DNA from: Acidobacteriota bacterium
GTDB lineage: Bacteria > Acidobacteriota > Terriglobia > Terriglobales > Acidobacteriaceae
Reading direction: 5' to 3'
Assembly: GCA_003225495.1 (NCBI GenBank)
Contig: QIAJ01000215.1
Location: forward strand, 1 to 41,813
DNA: 41,813 bases
Numbering within the stretch: position 1 is the stretch's first letter; the number at the start of each line of letters is the position of its first letter. The position numbers and the translations under genes were made by a program. The notes beneath the pieces were generated by a model. That model saw only the letters and a list, made by a program, of their open reading frames with translations, ran no database searches and was not told where the DNA came from. Below are positions 16,892 to 24,008 of this stretch, piece by piece.

Positions 16892-17554
16892 ATGGGCAAT
16901 ATGCTGGCGACTATCGTATTTTGTTCCTTTTTTACGACACTCGTTTTCGCGATCGTCGAGCGGACCGGCATCAAGGTCAAGCTTCTGGATTGCTGGAACC
17001 CGCGCAAGCTGCCGCCGGTCAAAGATCCGAACCGGATTCCGCGCGGCAATTCGCTGGTTGAGATTGGTGCTCTCGTTGTGTTCTTCACGTTCTTCTGTCA
17101 GGTGCTGTGGCCGGGACCGGTCATCGATTTATTCGGCGCGAAGATAATGTTGGCGCTGGCGTGGCGGAGTTTTTTCTGGGCTTATACGGTTCTGGCCATG
17201 TGCAGTCTCGCATTGTCGGGAGTGAATCTGTTTAGGCCCTACTGGACGACGTCCCGAGCCTTCTGGCGATTGCTTCTCGACGTCGCTGGCGGAGCGATGT
17301 TTTGCTGGTTGCTGAAAGCGCAACTGCTCTTAGGGATAAGCGCGCCTAACCTGTCCGAAGCGAAGGCGGCTGAACTGACGACGTTGGTCACCTTGATCAT
17401 GGCAAAGGCGTTGCCTTGGGCGGTGGTCATTCTGGTTGCGATCTTTTTGATGAGCAGCTATCGACTTTTTCGAGTGTGGAGCAGGGATCGTCGGCGCACT
17501 CCGATCATGCCACCCGTGAATGGCGTCACGACTTCGATCGCGACAGGAAGCTAG
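16892..17554 (+). CDS. HAAS-domain membrane protein, C-terminal fragment after the TAG
   Basis: Same frame as the N-terminal fragment (16892-16541 is a multiple of three). The codons between TAG and this ATG encode IGFLIFDPADRGYLN, which extends the previous TM helix, so this is not an independent gene. It has about five further hydrophobic segments (near residues 1-19, 52-69, 76-99, 117-128 and 152-173 of the fragment) and a basic C-terminal tail. No good RBS precedes ATG 16892, so if the amber is real this part is probably not made efficiently. Confidence 0.75.
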   Translation: MGNMLATIVFCSFFTTLVFAIVERTGIKVKLLDCWNPRKLPPVKDPNRIPRGNSLVEIGALVVFFTFFCQVLWPGPVIDLFGAKIMLALAWRSFFWAYTVLAMCSLALSGVNLFRPYWTTSRAFWRLLLDVAGGAMFCWLLKAQLLLGISAPNLSEAKAAELTTLVTLIMAKALPWAVVILVAIFLMSSYRLFRVWSRDRRRTPIMPPVNGVTTSIATGS

Positions 17555-17583
17555 GAACGCGCACCATTCCCCGGAGGTTCGGC

Positions 17584-17931
17584 ATGATTACCGGCGCCCA
17601 CGTTATCGTCTATAGCAAAAATCCCGACGCCGATCGCGCGTTTTTCCGCGATGTGCTCAAGTTTTCTTCCGTCGATGCCGGACACGGCTGGCTGATTTTT
17701 GCGTTACCTCCGGTGGAGGCCGCGTTTCATCCTTCCGATAAAAACGACCTGCATGAGCTGTACTTCATGTGCGACGACCTGAAGGCTACGATGGCGGCGC
17801 TTAAGGCGAAGAACGTGGAGTGCGGCTCGGTGCACGAGGAGCGATGGGGAAGTCTGACTACGATGGTGCTGCCCGGCGGCGGCAAAATCGGACTGTACCA
17901 ACCAAAGCATCCGACGGCGATCGCGGTTTAG
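17584..17931 (+). CDS. VOC superfamily (glyoxalase/bleomycin-resistance fold) protein
   Basis: 115 residues with paired beta-alpha-beta-beta-beta units typical of vicinal oxygen chelate proteins: GAHVIVYSKNPDADRAFFRDVLKF at the start, a central segment DDLKATMAALKAKNVECG and the C-terminal VLPGGGKIGLYQPKHP. The frame opens at 17416 but ATG 17584 has GGAGG just upstream (CCCCGGAGGTTC) and begins at the conserved first strand. Possible metal ligands (H6, H60-region, Y at the end) are not diagnostic, so substrate and activity are unknown. Confidence 0.82.
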   Translation: MITGAHVIVYSKNPDADRAFFRDVLKFSSVDAGHGWLIFALPPVEAAFHPSDKNDLHELYFMCDDLKATMAALKAKNVECGSVHEERWGSLTTMVLPGGGKIGLYQPKHPTAIAV

Positions 17932-17967
17932 CACTCTCCAGGCACAGGAGTTCCCCACTTCCTCGGT

Positions 17968-18936
17968 GTGCTTTACACTGGCAGGTTGAATCAGCAGATA
18001 CAGCAATCGATTGAGCGGCTGCGCTCAGGCGAGCCTCTGGCCCTGGCGCGCGCCATTTCTGCGGTTGAAAATCGTTCTGCTGGATCATCGGAACTTCTGA
18101 AAGCGTTGTTCCCTCACACGGGCAAGGCGACCATCATTGGACTGACAGGCGCGCCGGGATCGGGCAAGAGCACGCTAGTCGATCAACTCGCCAAGCACTA
18201 TCGCAAAGAGAAGCAGACGATTGGCATTATTGCGGTAGATCCGACGAGTCCTTATACGGGCGGGGCGATTCTGGGAGACCGGATTCGTATGCAGGACCAT
18301 CACGCCGATCCGGGAATTTATATCCGCAGCATGGCCACGCGAGGGGCGCTGGGTGGGTTGGCGCGCACGACAGCGGATGTTGCTACCGTGCTCGATGCTT
18401 CGGGGCGCGATCGCATTTTGATTGAGACCGTCGGGGTGGGTCAGGATGAAGTCGATATTGTGCGGCTGGCGGATGTGACAGTCGTTATTCTCGTGCCCGG
18501 GATGGGAGACGATGTGCAGACGATCAAGGCGGGCATCATGGAAATTGCCGACATCTTCGTGATCAACAAGAGCGACCGCGAGGGGGCTGAGCGGGTGGAG
18601 CGTGAGATTCTGTCTTTGCAATCTCTCGCTACCCGCAATGATGGATGGACACCGCCCATTGTGAAGACAGTTGCGAGCGAGGGCAAAGGGACGACGGAAC
18701 TCGTGGACGCGATCAGCCGTTACGAGGCGTATCTGCAGAATGAAAATCTGGCGTTTAAGAAAAATGTTGAGAACTGGCAGGAAAGGCTGATCGAGATGCT
18801 GCGCGATGCGATGCTCGAGATGGCGCGGGCGCAGGTGGATGGGGGCCGCCTGGAGCGATACGCTGCAGAAATCGCGGAGCATAAGCGCGATCCGTATACG
18901 CTGGTGGAGGAGATTGTGCGCGGCGCAGCAAAGTAG
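17968..18936 (+). CDS. meaB: MeaB/ArgK-type G3E GTPase, methylmalonyl-CoA mutase chaperone
   Basis: MeaB loads and protects the B12 cofactor of methylmalonyl-CoA mutase and gates exchange of inactivated cofactor by GTP hydrolysis. In 322 residues I see the Walker A GAPGSGKST (61-69), the base-region motif AVDPTSP (89-95), GDRIRM, the switch segment IETVGVGQDEVDI (152-164), and the guanine-specificity motif NKSD (200-203). The start is uncertain: GTG 17968 is given, TTG 17986 is an alternative, and neither has a good RBS. It is followed 48 nt later by methylmalonyl-CoA epimerase, which ties it to the mutase at 884 rather than to isobutyryl-CoA mutase. Confidence 0.95.
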   Translation: MLYTGRLNQQIQQSIERLRSGEPLALARAISAVENRSAGSSELLKALFPHTGKATIIGLTGAPGSGKSTLVDQLAKHYRKEKQTIGIIAVDPTSPYTGGAILGDRIRMQDHHADPGIYIRSMATRGALGGLARTTADVATVLDASGRDRILIETVGVGQDEVDIVRLADVTVVILVPGMGDDVQTIKAGIMEIADIFVINKSDREGAERVEREILSLQSLATRNDGWTPPIVKTVASEGKGTTELVDAISRYEAYLQNENLAFKKNVENWQERLIEMLRDAMLEMARAQVDGGRLERYAAEIAEHKRDPYTLVEEIVRGAAK

Positions 18937-18941
18937 AACGC

Positions 18942-18968
18942 GGACTCCGCAAGGGCTCGGTATGACAG
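18942..18968. repeat. CTCGGGATGACAG-type dispersed repeat, copy 2 (diverged)
   Basis: ACTCCGCAAGGGCTCGGTAT-GACAG between meaB and mce. It resembles the copies at 14849-14880 and 40114-40160 in the order CTCCG...GGCTCGG-ATGACAG. Confidence 0.35.
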
Positions 18969-18984
18969 TGATATAGAGGTCTCC

Positions 18985-19395
18985 ATGGAATTCGGCATCG
19001 ATCATCTCGGGATCGCGGTGAAGTCGCTGACGGCGGCGAAGGCGATTTACGAGAAACTGGGGATGAAGGTTTCGCCGGTAGAGAGTGTTGAACAGGAGAA
19101 GGTGCGTGTTGTGATGATTCCCGCCGGTGAGACCCGGCTGGAGTTACTGGAAGCTACTTCGGACGAGTCGACGATTGCGAAGTTTATCGCTAAGAGGGGC
19201 GAGGGTCTCCATCATATTTGCCTCCGGGTTCCGAATCTTGAGTCGGCAGTGGAAAAGCTGCAGAAAGATGGAGTGCGATTGGTTTCAAACGAAATCAAGA
19301 TCGGGGCGGGAGGGCATCGATATATATTTGTCCATCCGCAGAGCGCGGGCGGGGTTCTGTTGGAGCTGGTCGAGGGCGATTCGCATGAGCACTAA
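18985..19395 (+). CDS. mce: Methylmalonyl-CoA epimerase
   Basis: Converts (S)- to (R)-methylmalonyl-CoA, feeding the mutase. 136 residues with two VOC repeats. The expected metal-site residues are present: H7 in IDHLGIAV, His76-His77 in GEGLHHICLRV and E127 in GVLLELVEG. GAGGHRYIFVHP is the typical C-terminal loop. The ATG at 18985 has an upstream GAGGT (about 18977). It follows meaB and its last 11 nt overlap the start of the flavoenzyme gene, so at least two and perhaps three genes are co-transcribed. Confidence 0.95.
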   Translation: MEFGIDHLGIAVKSLTAAKAIYEKLGMKVSPVESVEQEKVRVVMIPAGETRLELLEATSDESTIAKFIAKRGEGLHHICLRVPNLESAVEKLQKDGVRLVSNEIKIGAGGHRYIFVHPQSAGGVLLELVEGDSHEH

Positions 19396-20788
19396 TTACG
19401 ACGCTATCGTGATCGGCGCGGGACAAGCTGGGCCTGCATTGGCGAACCGACTGGCCGGGGCCAGTATGAAGGTTGCGTTTATCGAACGCCATAAGTTTGG
19501 TGGAACGTGCGTGAATACGGGATGCACTCCGACGAAAGCGATGGTCGCTAGCGCTTATGCGGCGCATCTTGCGCGGCGTGGCGGCGAGTATGGGGTCAAC
19601 ATCGCCGCAGAAGTCCGCGTCGACATGAAGAAGGTGAAGGAGCGCAAGGATGGCATCGTTGCTGATTCCGCAACCGGCGTTGAAAAGTGGATGCGAGGCA
19701 ACTCGAACATAACGGTTTACAAGGGCCATGCACGCTTCGAATCGGCGACGGAAGTGAGCGTCGGTGCGGAGCGCCTCTTTGCCTCGAAGATTTTCATCAA
19801 CGTCGGTGGACGCGCGATTGTTCCAGAGATGCCGGGGATCGATCAGATTTCTTATCTCACGAACTCGTCAATGATGGATGTGGATTTTCTGCCGCGGCAT
19901 CTGGTGATTGTGGGAGGAAGTTACATCGGGCTGGAGTTCGGGCAAATGTTCCGGCGTTTCGGTAGCGAAGTGACGATCGTCGAAATGGCTGCGCGGCTCA
20001 TCAAGCGCGAAGATACTGACGTATCGGAAGCGGTGCTGAAGATCGTGGAGAATGAAGGCGTCAACGTCCGGCTGAATGCGAAGTGCATTGCGTTCCGAAG
20101 AGAAGGCAACGACATCGCTGTCGGAGTCGATTGCGAACAGGGCGCGTCCGAGGTGCTTGGATCGCACGTGCTGCTGGCAGTTGGACGCCGTCCTAATACG
20201 GATGATCTCGGCCTCGAAAAGGCGGGGGTTGCCACCGATAAACACGGTTACATCCTTGTCGACGATCAGCTGACAACAAACGTTCCGGGCATCTGGGCTC
20301 TGGGCGACTGTAATGGGAAGGGCGCATTCACACATACCTCTTATAACGACTACGAGATTGTCGCGGCAAATTTGCTGGATGGGGATCCCCGGCGCGTGAG
20401 CGATCGCATCACGACGTATGGATTGTTCATCGACCCGCCGCTGGGCCGCGCCGGGATGACCGAAGCGGAAGCGATTTCTTCCGGACGCGGTGTGCTGGTG
20501 GGGAAGCGCGCAATGACGCGAGTTTCGCGTGCGATTGAAAAAGGTGAGACGCAAGGCTTCATGAAGATCATGGTCGATGCTGCAACGAAAGAAATTCTGG
20601 GCGCGGCGGTGCTTGGCACCGGCGGGGATGAGGCAGTGCACTGCGTCCTCGACGTGATGTCTGCGAAGGGCTCCTACAGTGTGATCCAGCGCGCGGTGCA
20701 CATTCACCCGACGGTTGCAGAATTGATCCCTACCATCCTGGGCGAATTGAAGCCACTGAAGCACCCTGCGATCAGCGGGGCGGCCTGA
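19385..20788 (+). CDS. Class I pyridine nucleotide-disulfide oxidoreductase (Lpd/MerA/RclA-like)
   Basis: FAD/NAD(P)H flavoenzyme of 467 residues. The Rossmann motif VIGAGQAGPALA (9-20) is followed by the redox disulfide GGTCVNTGC (C42 and C47). A second dinucleotide site reads IVGGSYIGLEFG, then the FAD motif WALGDCNGKGAFTHTS, and the C-terminal HIHPTVAELIP supplies the catalytic His-Glu dyad. ATG 19385 is chosen over the ORF opening at 19127, since the upstream part overlaps mce in another frame. It lacks a heavy-metal-associated domain and a C-terminal Cys pair, so true mercuric reductase is unlikely. The substrate is unknown; a general thiol/oxidant reductase or an Lpd-like enzyme are options. 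Confidence 0.88.
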   Translation: MSTNYDAIVIGAGQAGPALANRLAGASMKVAFIERHKFGGTCVNTGCTPTKAMVASAYAAHLARRGGEYGVNIAAEVRVDMKKVKERKDGIVADSATGVEKWMRGNSNITVYKGHARFESATEVSVGAERLFASKIFINVGGRAIVPEMPGIDQISYLTNSSMMDVDFLPRHLVIVGGSYIGLEFGQMFRRFGSEVTIVEMAARLIKREDTDVSEAVLKIVENEGVNVRLNAKCIAFRREGNDIAVGVDCEQGASEVLGSHVLLAVGRRPNTDDLGLEKAGVATDKHGYILVDDQLTTNVPGIWALGDCNGKGAFTHTSYNDYEIVAANLLDGDPRRVSDRITTYGLFIDPPLGRAGMTEAEAISSGRGVLVGKRAMTRVSRAIEKGETQGFMKIMVDAATKEILGAAVLGTGGDEAVHCVLDVMSAKGSYSVIQRAVHIHPTVAELIPTILGELKPLKHPAISGAA

Positions 20789-20791
20789 TCC

Positions 20792-21466
20792 ATGTTGCTG
20801 CTGGTGGTGGATACCTCCGGGAAAAACGGAAGCATGGCGTTGGCTCGGGTGACGGCAAGTGGCAGCACTGTTGAGATCGTCGAAGAAATTGCTCTCGCAG
20901 GTGGAACGTTCTCAGCGAAGCTAGTCCCGCAAACTGCAGTGCTTCTTCAAAAGCATGGATACGGCAAAGGCGATCTTGCGGGATTCGTGGTCGTCTCCGG
21001 GCCTGGCTCGTTTACGGGACTGCGCGTAGGGTTGGCGGCGATCAAAGCGATGGCGGAAATTCTGCGCAAGCCGATCGCGGCGATTTCATTGCTGGAGGTG
21101 GTTGCGCGGACGGGACGTGAAGCAGGGCGCGTCTTCTCGCTGCTCGACGCGGGCCGCGGTGATTTTTATGTGGGTGACTACGAACTCGGGCCAACGGTTC
21201 GAATGCACAGCGAGCGACTGGTAAGCAGAGAAGAGTTCTCTTCGGAGTCAAAGGGCCAGTTCGTTGTCACTCCCGACACCAACATTGCCCAGTTCGCGAG
21301 GAGCGCGGGTTTTTGCGTTGAACAAATCAGCTATCCCATCAGCAATGAGATCGCGCGACTGGGTTGGGATCGCATCCGCCGGGGTGAAGCAATCCGGCCC
21401 GAAGATCTGGAAGCCAACTACATCCGGCGCACCGACGCCGAGATTTTCTCCAAGCCCAAAGTGTGA
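20792..21466 (+). CDS. tsaB: tRNA threonylcarbamoyladenosine biosynthesis protein TsaB
   Basis: TsaB is the platform partner of TsaD in making t6A37 of ANN-decoding tRNAs. 224 residues with the ASKHA-type N-terminus LLLVVDTSGKNGSMAL and the diagnostic loop VVSGPGSFTGLRVGLAAIKAMAE at about 68-90. It begins four bases after the flavoenzyme stop and is followed six bases later by rimI, the usual tsaB-rimI pairing. Confidence 0.94.
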   Translation: MLLLVVDTSGKNGSMALARVTASGSTVEIVEEIALAGGTFSAKLVPQTAVLLQKHGYGKGDLAGFVVVSGPGSFTGLRVGLAAIKAMAEILRKPIAAISLLEVVARTGREAGRVFSLLDAGRGDFYVGDYELGPTVRMHSERLVSREEFSSESKGQFVVTPDTNIAQFARSAGFCVEQISYPISNEIARLGWDRIRRGEAIRPEDLEANYIRRTDAEIFSKPKV

Positions 21467-21471
21467 TTTGA

Positions 21472-21918
21472 ATGCCGTTGATGATTCGTTCCGCGAGTCT
21501 GAACGATGTGCCAGCCCTTCTCGCTCTCGAGCAAGGTGCCGCGACCGCTGCACACTGGACGCAGGAGCAATATCTAGCTCGGGTGGACTCGGGAATCGTT
21601 CTGATCGCAGAGGAAGGTATCCGGAAAATTTCAGGATTTGTTTGCGCGAGGATTATCGCGGGTGATTGCGAGCTCGAGAATATTGTCGTCGACGAGAACT
21701 TTCGCCGGCGCGGGATCGGCGCTGCGCTCCTGAAAGAACTGTTGGGCAACTCTGAAAGAAACAGCGGTTCCACAGTTTGGCTTGAGGTGCGCGAGTCAAA
21801 CAAGGCGGCGCGGCGCCTGTATGAGAAGCAGGGTTTTCGTGAATCAGGCCGGCGTCTTCGTTACTACAAAAATCCAGAGGAAGACGCGATTTTGTACGAT
21901 CATCGCCCCCTAAAGTGA
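21472..21918 (+). CDS. rimI: RimI-type ribosomal protein S18 alanine N-acetyltransferase
   Basis: A 148-residue GNAT acetyltransferase. Motif A is complete: ELENIVVDENFRRRGIGAALL (about 67-87) contains the acetyl-CoA pyrophosphate loop RRxGIG. The later WLEVRESNKAARRLYEKQGF (103-122) is characteristic of RimI, with N110 and Y117. ATG 21472 is used; ATG 21481 would remove three residues and matches the common MIRSA start equally well. It sits directly after tsaB. The substrate assignment rests on motif style and that neighbour. Confidence 0.88.
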   Translation: MPLMIRSASLNDVPALLALEQGAATAAHWTQEQYLARVDSGIVLIAEEGIRKISGFVCARIIAGDCELENIVVDENFRRRGIGAALLKELLGNSERNSGSTVWLEVRESNKAARRLYEKQGFRESGRRLRYYKNPEEDAILYDHRPLK

Positions 21919-22041
21919 ACAGGAAATACGAGCTAACCCGATGAGTCTAAAAGTCAATGGTCTACGAATGCACAATGAGCGTTGCAGTTTGCCCGTGAAA
22001 TGGGTCATCTACCAACTGTGGAAAATACATATGAAAATCCA

Positions 22042-22070
22042 TTGAACGGGTTTTTGGCCTGTGCTACCTT
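22042..22070 (+). promoter_or_regulatory. Probable sigma70-type promoter for the YdcH-like gene
   Basis: TTGAAC (22042-22047), a 17-nt spacer, TACCTT (22065-22070). It is 37 nt before the ATG at 22108, which has an excellent AGGAGGT RBS at 22094-22100. This lies in the 189-nt gap after rimI. Confidence 0.5.
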
Positions 22071-22107
22071 TTTACCGAATGGTAACAAACCCAGGAGGTC
22101 TGCACGG

Positions 22108-22326
22108 ATGCTGACTTCGAGAGACCAACTCCTGACTGGCCATGATGAATTCCGGCGGCTGGCTCAGGAGCATTCGCAATTCTCCCAAAGACTCGAGTCC
22201 CTCACACAGAAGCGTTACCTCACCGAAGACGAAAAACTAGAAGAAGTCCGGCTGAAGAAGCTGAAGCTGCGTCTGAAAGACCAGATGCTGTATATCGAGC
22301 AGCAGTTCCAGCGGCAATCCGCGTAA
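22108..22326 (+). CDS. YdcH-like (DUF465) small helical protein
   Basis: A 72-residue all-helical protein with the DUF465 pattern: HDEFRRLAQEHSQFSQRLESL followed by LTEDEKLEEVRLKKLKLRLKDQMLYIEQQ. It should form an antiparallel coiled-coil hairpin. The function of the family is unknown. ATG 22108 is fixed by AGGAGGT at optimal spacing; the frame is open from 21982 but that part lies over the promoter. It is a monocistronic unit closed by the terminator at 22400. Confidence 0.88.
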   Translation: MLTSRDQLLTGHDEFRRLAQEHSQFSQRLESLTQKRYLTEDEKLEEVRLKKLKLRLKDQMLYIEQQFQRQSA

Positions 22327-22399
22327 AGGCTTGGCGGGCCGCGAGGCGGTCCCCGGGGCATCGTTATCGCCGTTGCACTGTGCCGTTCCTTTTTGTACC

Positions 22400-22424
22400 A
22401 GGCGCTCCTAAGCGCCTTTTTTTA
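22400..22424 (+). terminator. Intrinsic (rho-independent) terminator
   Basis: AGGCGCT (22400-22406), loop CCTA, AGCGCCT (22411-22417), then a run of seven T. A textbook hairpin plus U-tract. It ends the YdcH-like transcript and insulates it from psd, 52 nt downstream. Confidence 0.9.
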
Positions 22425-22455
22425 TTGCAGTTAGGTGGTGAGCCGCTGACCGCTC

Positions 22456-22461
22456 TATAAT
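22456..22461 (+). promoter_or_regulatory. TATAAT -10 element upstream of psd
   Basis: TATAAT at 22456-22461, 15 nt before the psd ATG, just after a strong terminator, so a promoter is needed here. No good -35 is seen at 16-18 nt; TTAGGT at 22431 is 19 nt upstream. With a start point near 22468 the leader would be under 10 nt, although CAGGAG lies at about 22466-22471. Confidence 0.45.
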
Positions 22462-22475
22462 TAATCAGGAGTTCC

Positions 22476-23135
22476 ATGGTCCGTGACGGCTACTTCTACG
22501 GAGTGGGTTGCGGGATTGCTGCCGCCCTGCTGGTATGGCTGACAGCGTGGCCGTATGCTGTCCCCGTGATTCTTCTGGGCGCATTTCTTCTGTGGTTCTT
22601 TCGTGATCCCGAGCGGCAGATTCCGCAGGGCGCGAGCGTGGTCGTGTCGCCGGGTGACGGTAAGGTCACTGATGTCTCAGTTGGGACGTCTGGTGGAGCT
22701 TCGCAGCAGCGGATCAGCATATTTCTCAGCGTCTTCGATGTGCATGTTAACCGTTCGCCTATTGCGGGAGTGATCCGGGATGTGCGCTACCAGCGTGGGA
22801 AGTTCCTGAATGCGATGGGAGCAAATTCGCCGGAGGCGAACGAGCAAAACATCGTTACCGTCGAAGGCGAAGGGCGCACGGTGGTCTTCAAGCAGATTGC
22901 GGGATTGCTGGCGCGACGAATTGTCTTCAATCGCAAGGTTGGAGATCGAGTGGCCCGGGGCGAACGTATCGGGTTAATCAAATTCGGATCGAGAGTTGAT
23001 GTGCTGCTGGATCGCGATGCTGCGATTCAGGTGAAGGTTGGTGATCGAGTGAAGGGTGGGGCGTCCGTGGTTGCAGTTCTTCCGGTCGCAGCGGCGCCGG
23101 AGCCGGTATTAACCGGAAGACGGGAGGCTCGCTGA
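22476..23135 (+). CDS. psd: Phosphatidylserine decarboxylase (short, type II-like proenzyme)
   Basis: Makes phosphatidylethanolamine from phosphatidylserine using a pyruvoyl group formed by self-cleavage. 219 residues, the short form. Visible motifs: [41 protein letters not shown] and the self-cleavage site IKFGSRVDV with S172 as the future pyruvoyl residue. Two N-terminal hydrophobic segments (about 8-24 and 27-42) anchor it in the membrane. It is the first gene of a packed run, directly abutting pssA (stop and ATG adjacent), so the two consecutive steps of PE synthesis are coupled. Confidence 0.96.
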   Translation: MVRDGYFYGVGCGIAAALLVWLTAWPYAVPVILLGAFLLWFFRDPERQIPQGASVVVSPGDGKVTDVSVGTSGGASQQRISIFLSVFDVHVNRSPIAGVIRDVRYQRGKFLNAMGANSPEANEQNIVTVEGEGRTVVFKQIAGLLARRIVFNRKVGDRVARGERIGLIKFGSRVDVLLDRDAAIQVKVGDRVKGGASVVAVLPVAAAPEPVLTGRREAR

Positions 23136-24008
23136 ATGGACGAGTCGCAGAATCTTCGGCGCGAGTCGGACCGTCAACGCGGCAAGATGCGGAAGGGGAT
23201 GTATATCCTGCCGTCGTTATTTACAACGGCAAACATTGCCGCTGGTTTTTACGCAATTCTCCAGACTGTCACCTCTACTTCGGCCGAGCCGTGGCATCTT
23301 GATTTTGCTGCGAAGGCGATTGGCTTCGCGGTGCTATTTGACGGATTGGACGGCCGTATCGCACGCATGACTCGCACCGACAGCGCTTTTGGCCGAGAAC
23401 TGGATTCACTGGCAGATGTGGTGACGTTTGGCGTCGCGCCCGCATTGCTGGCTTGGATGTGGGGTTTTCACTTGTTGCCGAGAACGATCGATCCTGCCAT
23501 GCGTTTGAAGATCGTACAGCTGGGCTCGGTTTTCTGTTTTGCATTCTTGATGGCAGGGGCGAGCCGACTGGCGCGCTTCAACATCACGAGCAATCCGCAA
23601 CCTTCCAATCCTGGACGTCCCGGAAAAAAGTATTTTGTCGGTCTGCCGATTCCGGCGGGAGCAGGTGTGATCGCGGCGGTAGTGCATTTTTCGGATGGCG
23701 TACCAATCGTCTCCTGGTGGACTTCGCTGAGCTGGCTCATGATGGTGGTGGTGATCTCCTACCTGATGGTGAGCACGTGGCGTTTCTACAGTTTTAAGGA
23801 CATTAATTTTCGTTCTCGACGTCCATTCCAGCTGATCGTAATCCTCGGGATTCTGTTCGCGTTGATCTGGTTTTTCTCCGGGCCGGTGCTGTTTGCGATT
23901 GCATTGTTGTATATGGCTTCGGGAGTACTGTGGCGTTTGATGTGGATCTTTCGCCGTAAGAATCCTCCTGCACCCCCCACGTATCGCGAGGCATCTCAGA
24001 CTTCATGA
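23136..24008 (+). CDS. pssA: CDP-diacylglycerol-serine O-phosphatidyltransferase
   Basis: Integral-membrane enzyme joining serine to CDP-diacylglycerol; its product is decarboxylated by Psd. 290 residues. The CDP-alcohol phosphotransferase signature D-x2-DG-x2-AR-x8-G-x3-D-x3-D is complete at about residues 70-95 (starting DGLDGRIARMTRTDSAFGRE). About six to eight TM helices cover the rest, and the C-terminus is basic and Pro-rich. Its stop overlaps the next ATG (ATGA at 24005-24008), indicating translational coupling to the Asd-like gene. Confidence 0.96.
   Translation: MDESQNLRRESDRQRGKMRKGMYILPSLFTTANIAAGFYAILQTVTSTSAEPWHLDFAAKAIGFAVLFDGLDGRIARMTRTDSAFGRELDSLADVVTFGVAPALLAWMWGFHLLPRTIDPAMRLKIVQLGSVFCFAFLMAGASRLARFNITSNPQPSNPGRPGKKYFVGLPIPAGAGVIAAVVHFSDGVPIVSWWTSLSWLMMVVVISYLMVSTWRFYSFKDINFRSRRPFQLIVILGILFALIWFFSGPVLFAIALLYMASGVLWRLMWIFRRKNPPAPPTYREASQTS

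Noticed and set aside
19385-20788. Mercuric reductase (MerA)
   Set aside because: The active-site disulfide and His-Glu dyad are common to the whole class. There is no N-terminal metal-binding domain, no C-terminal Cys pair and no mer neighbours.
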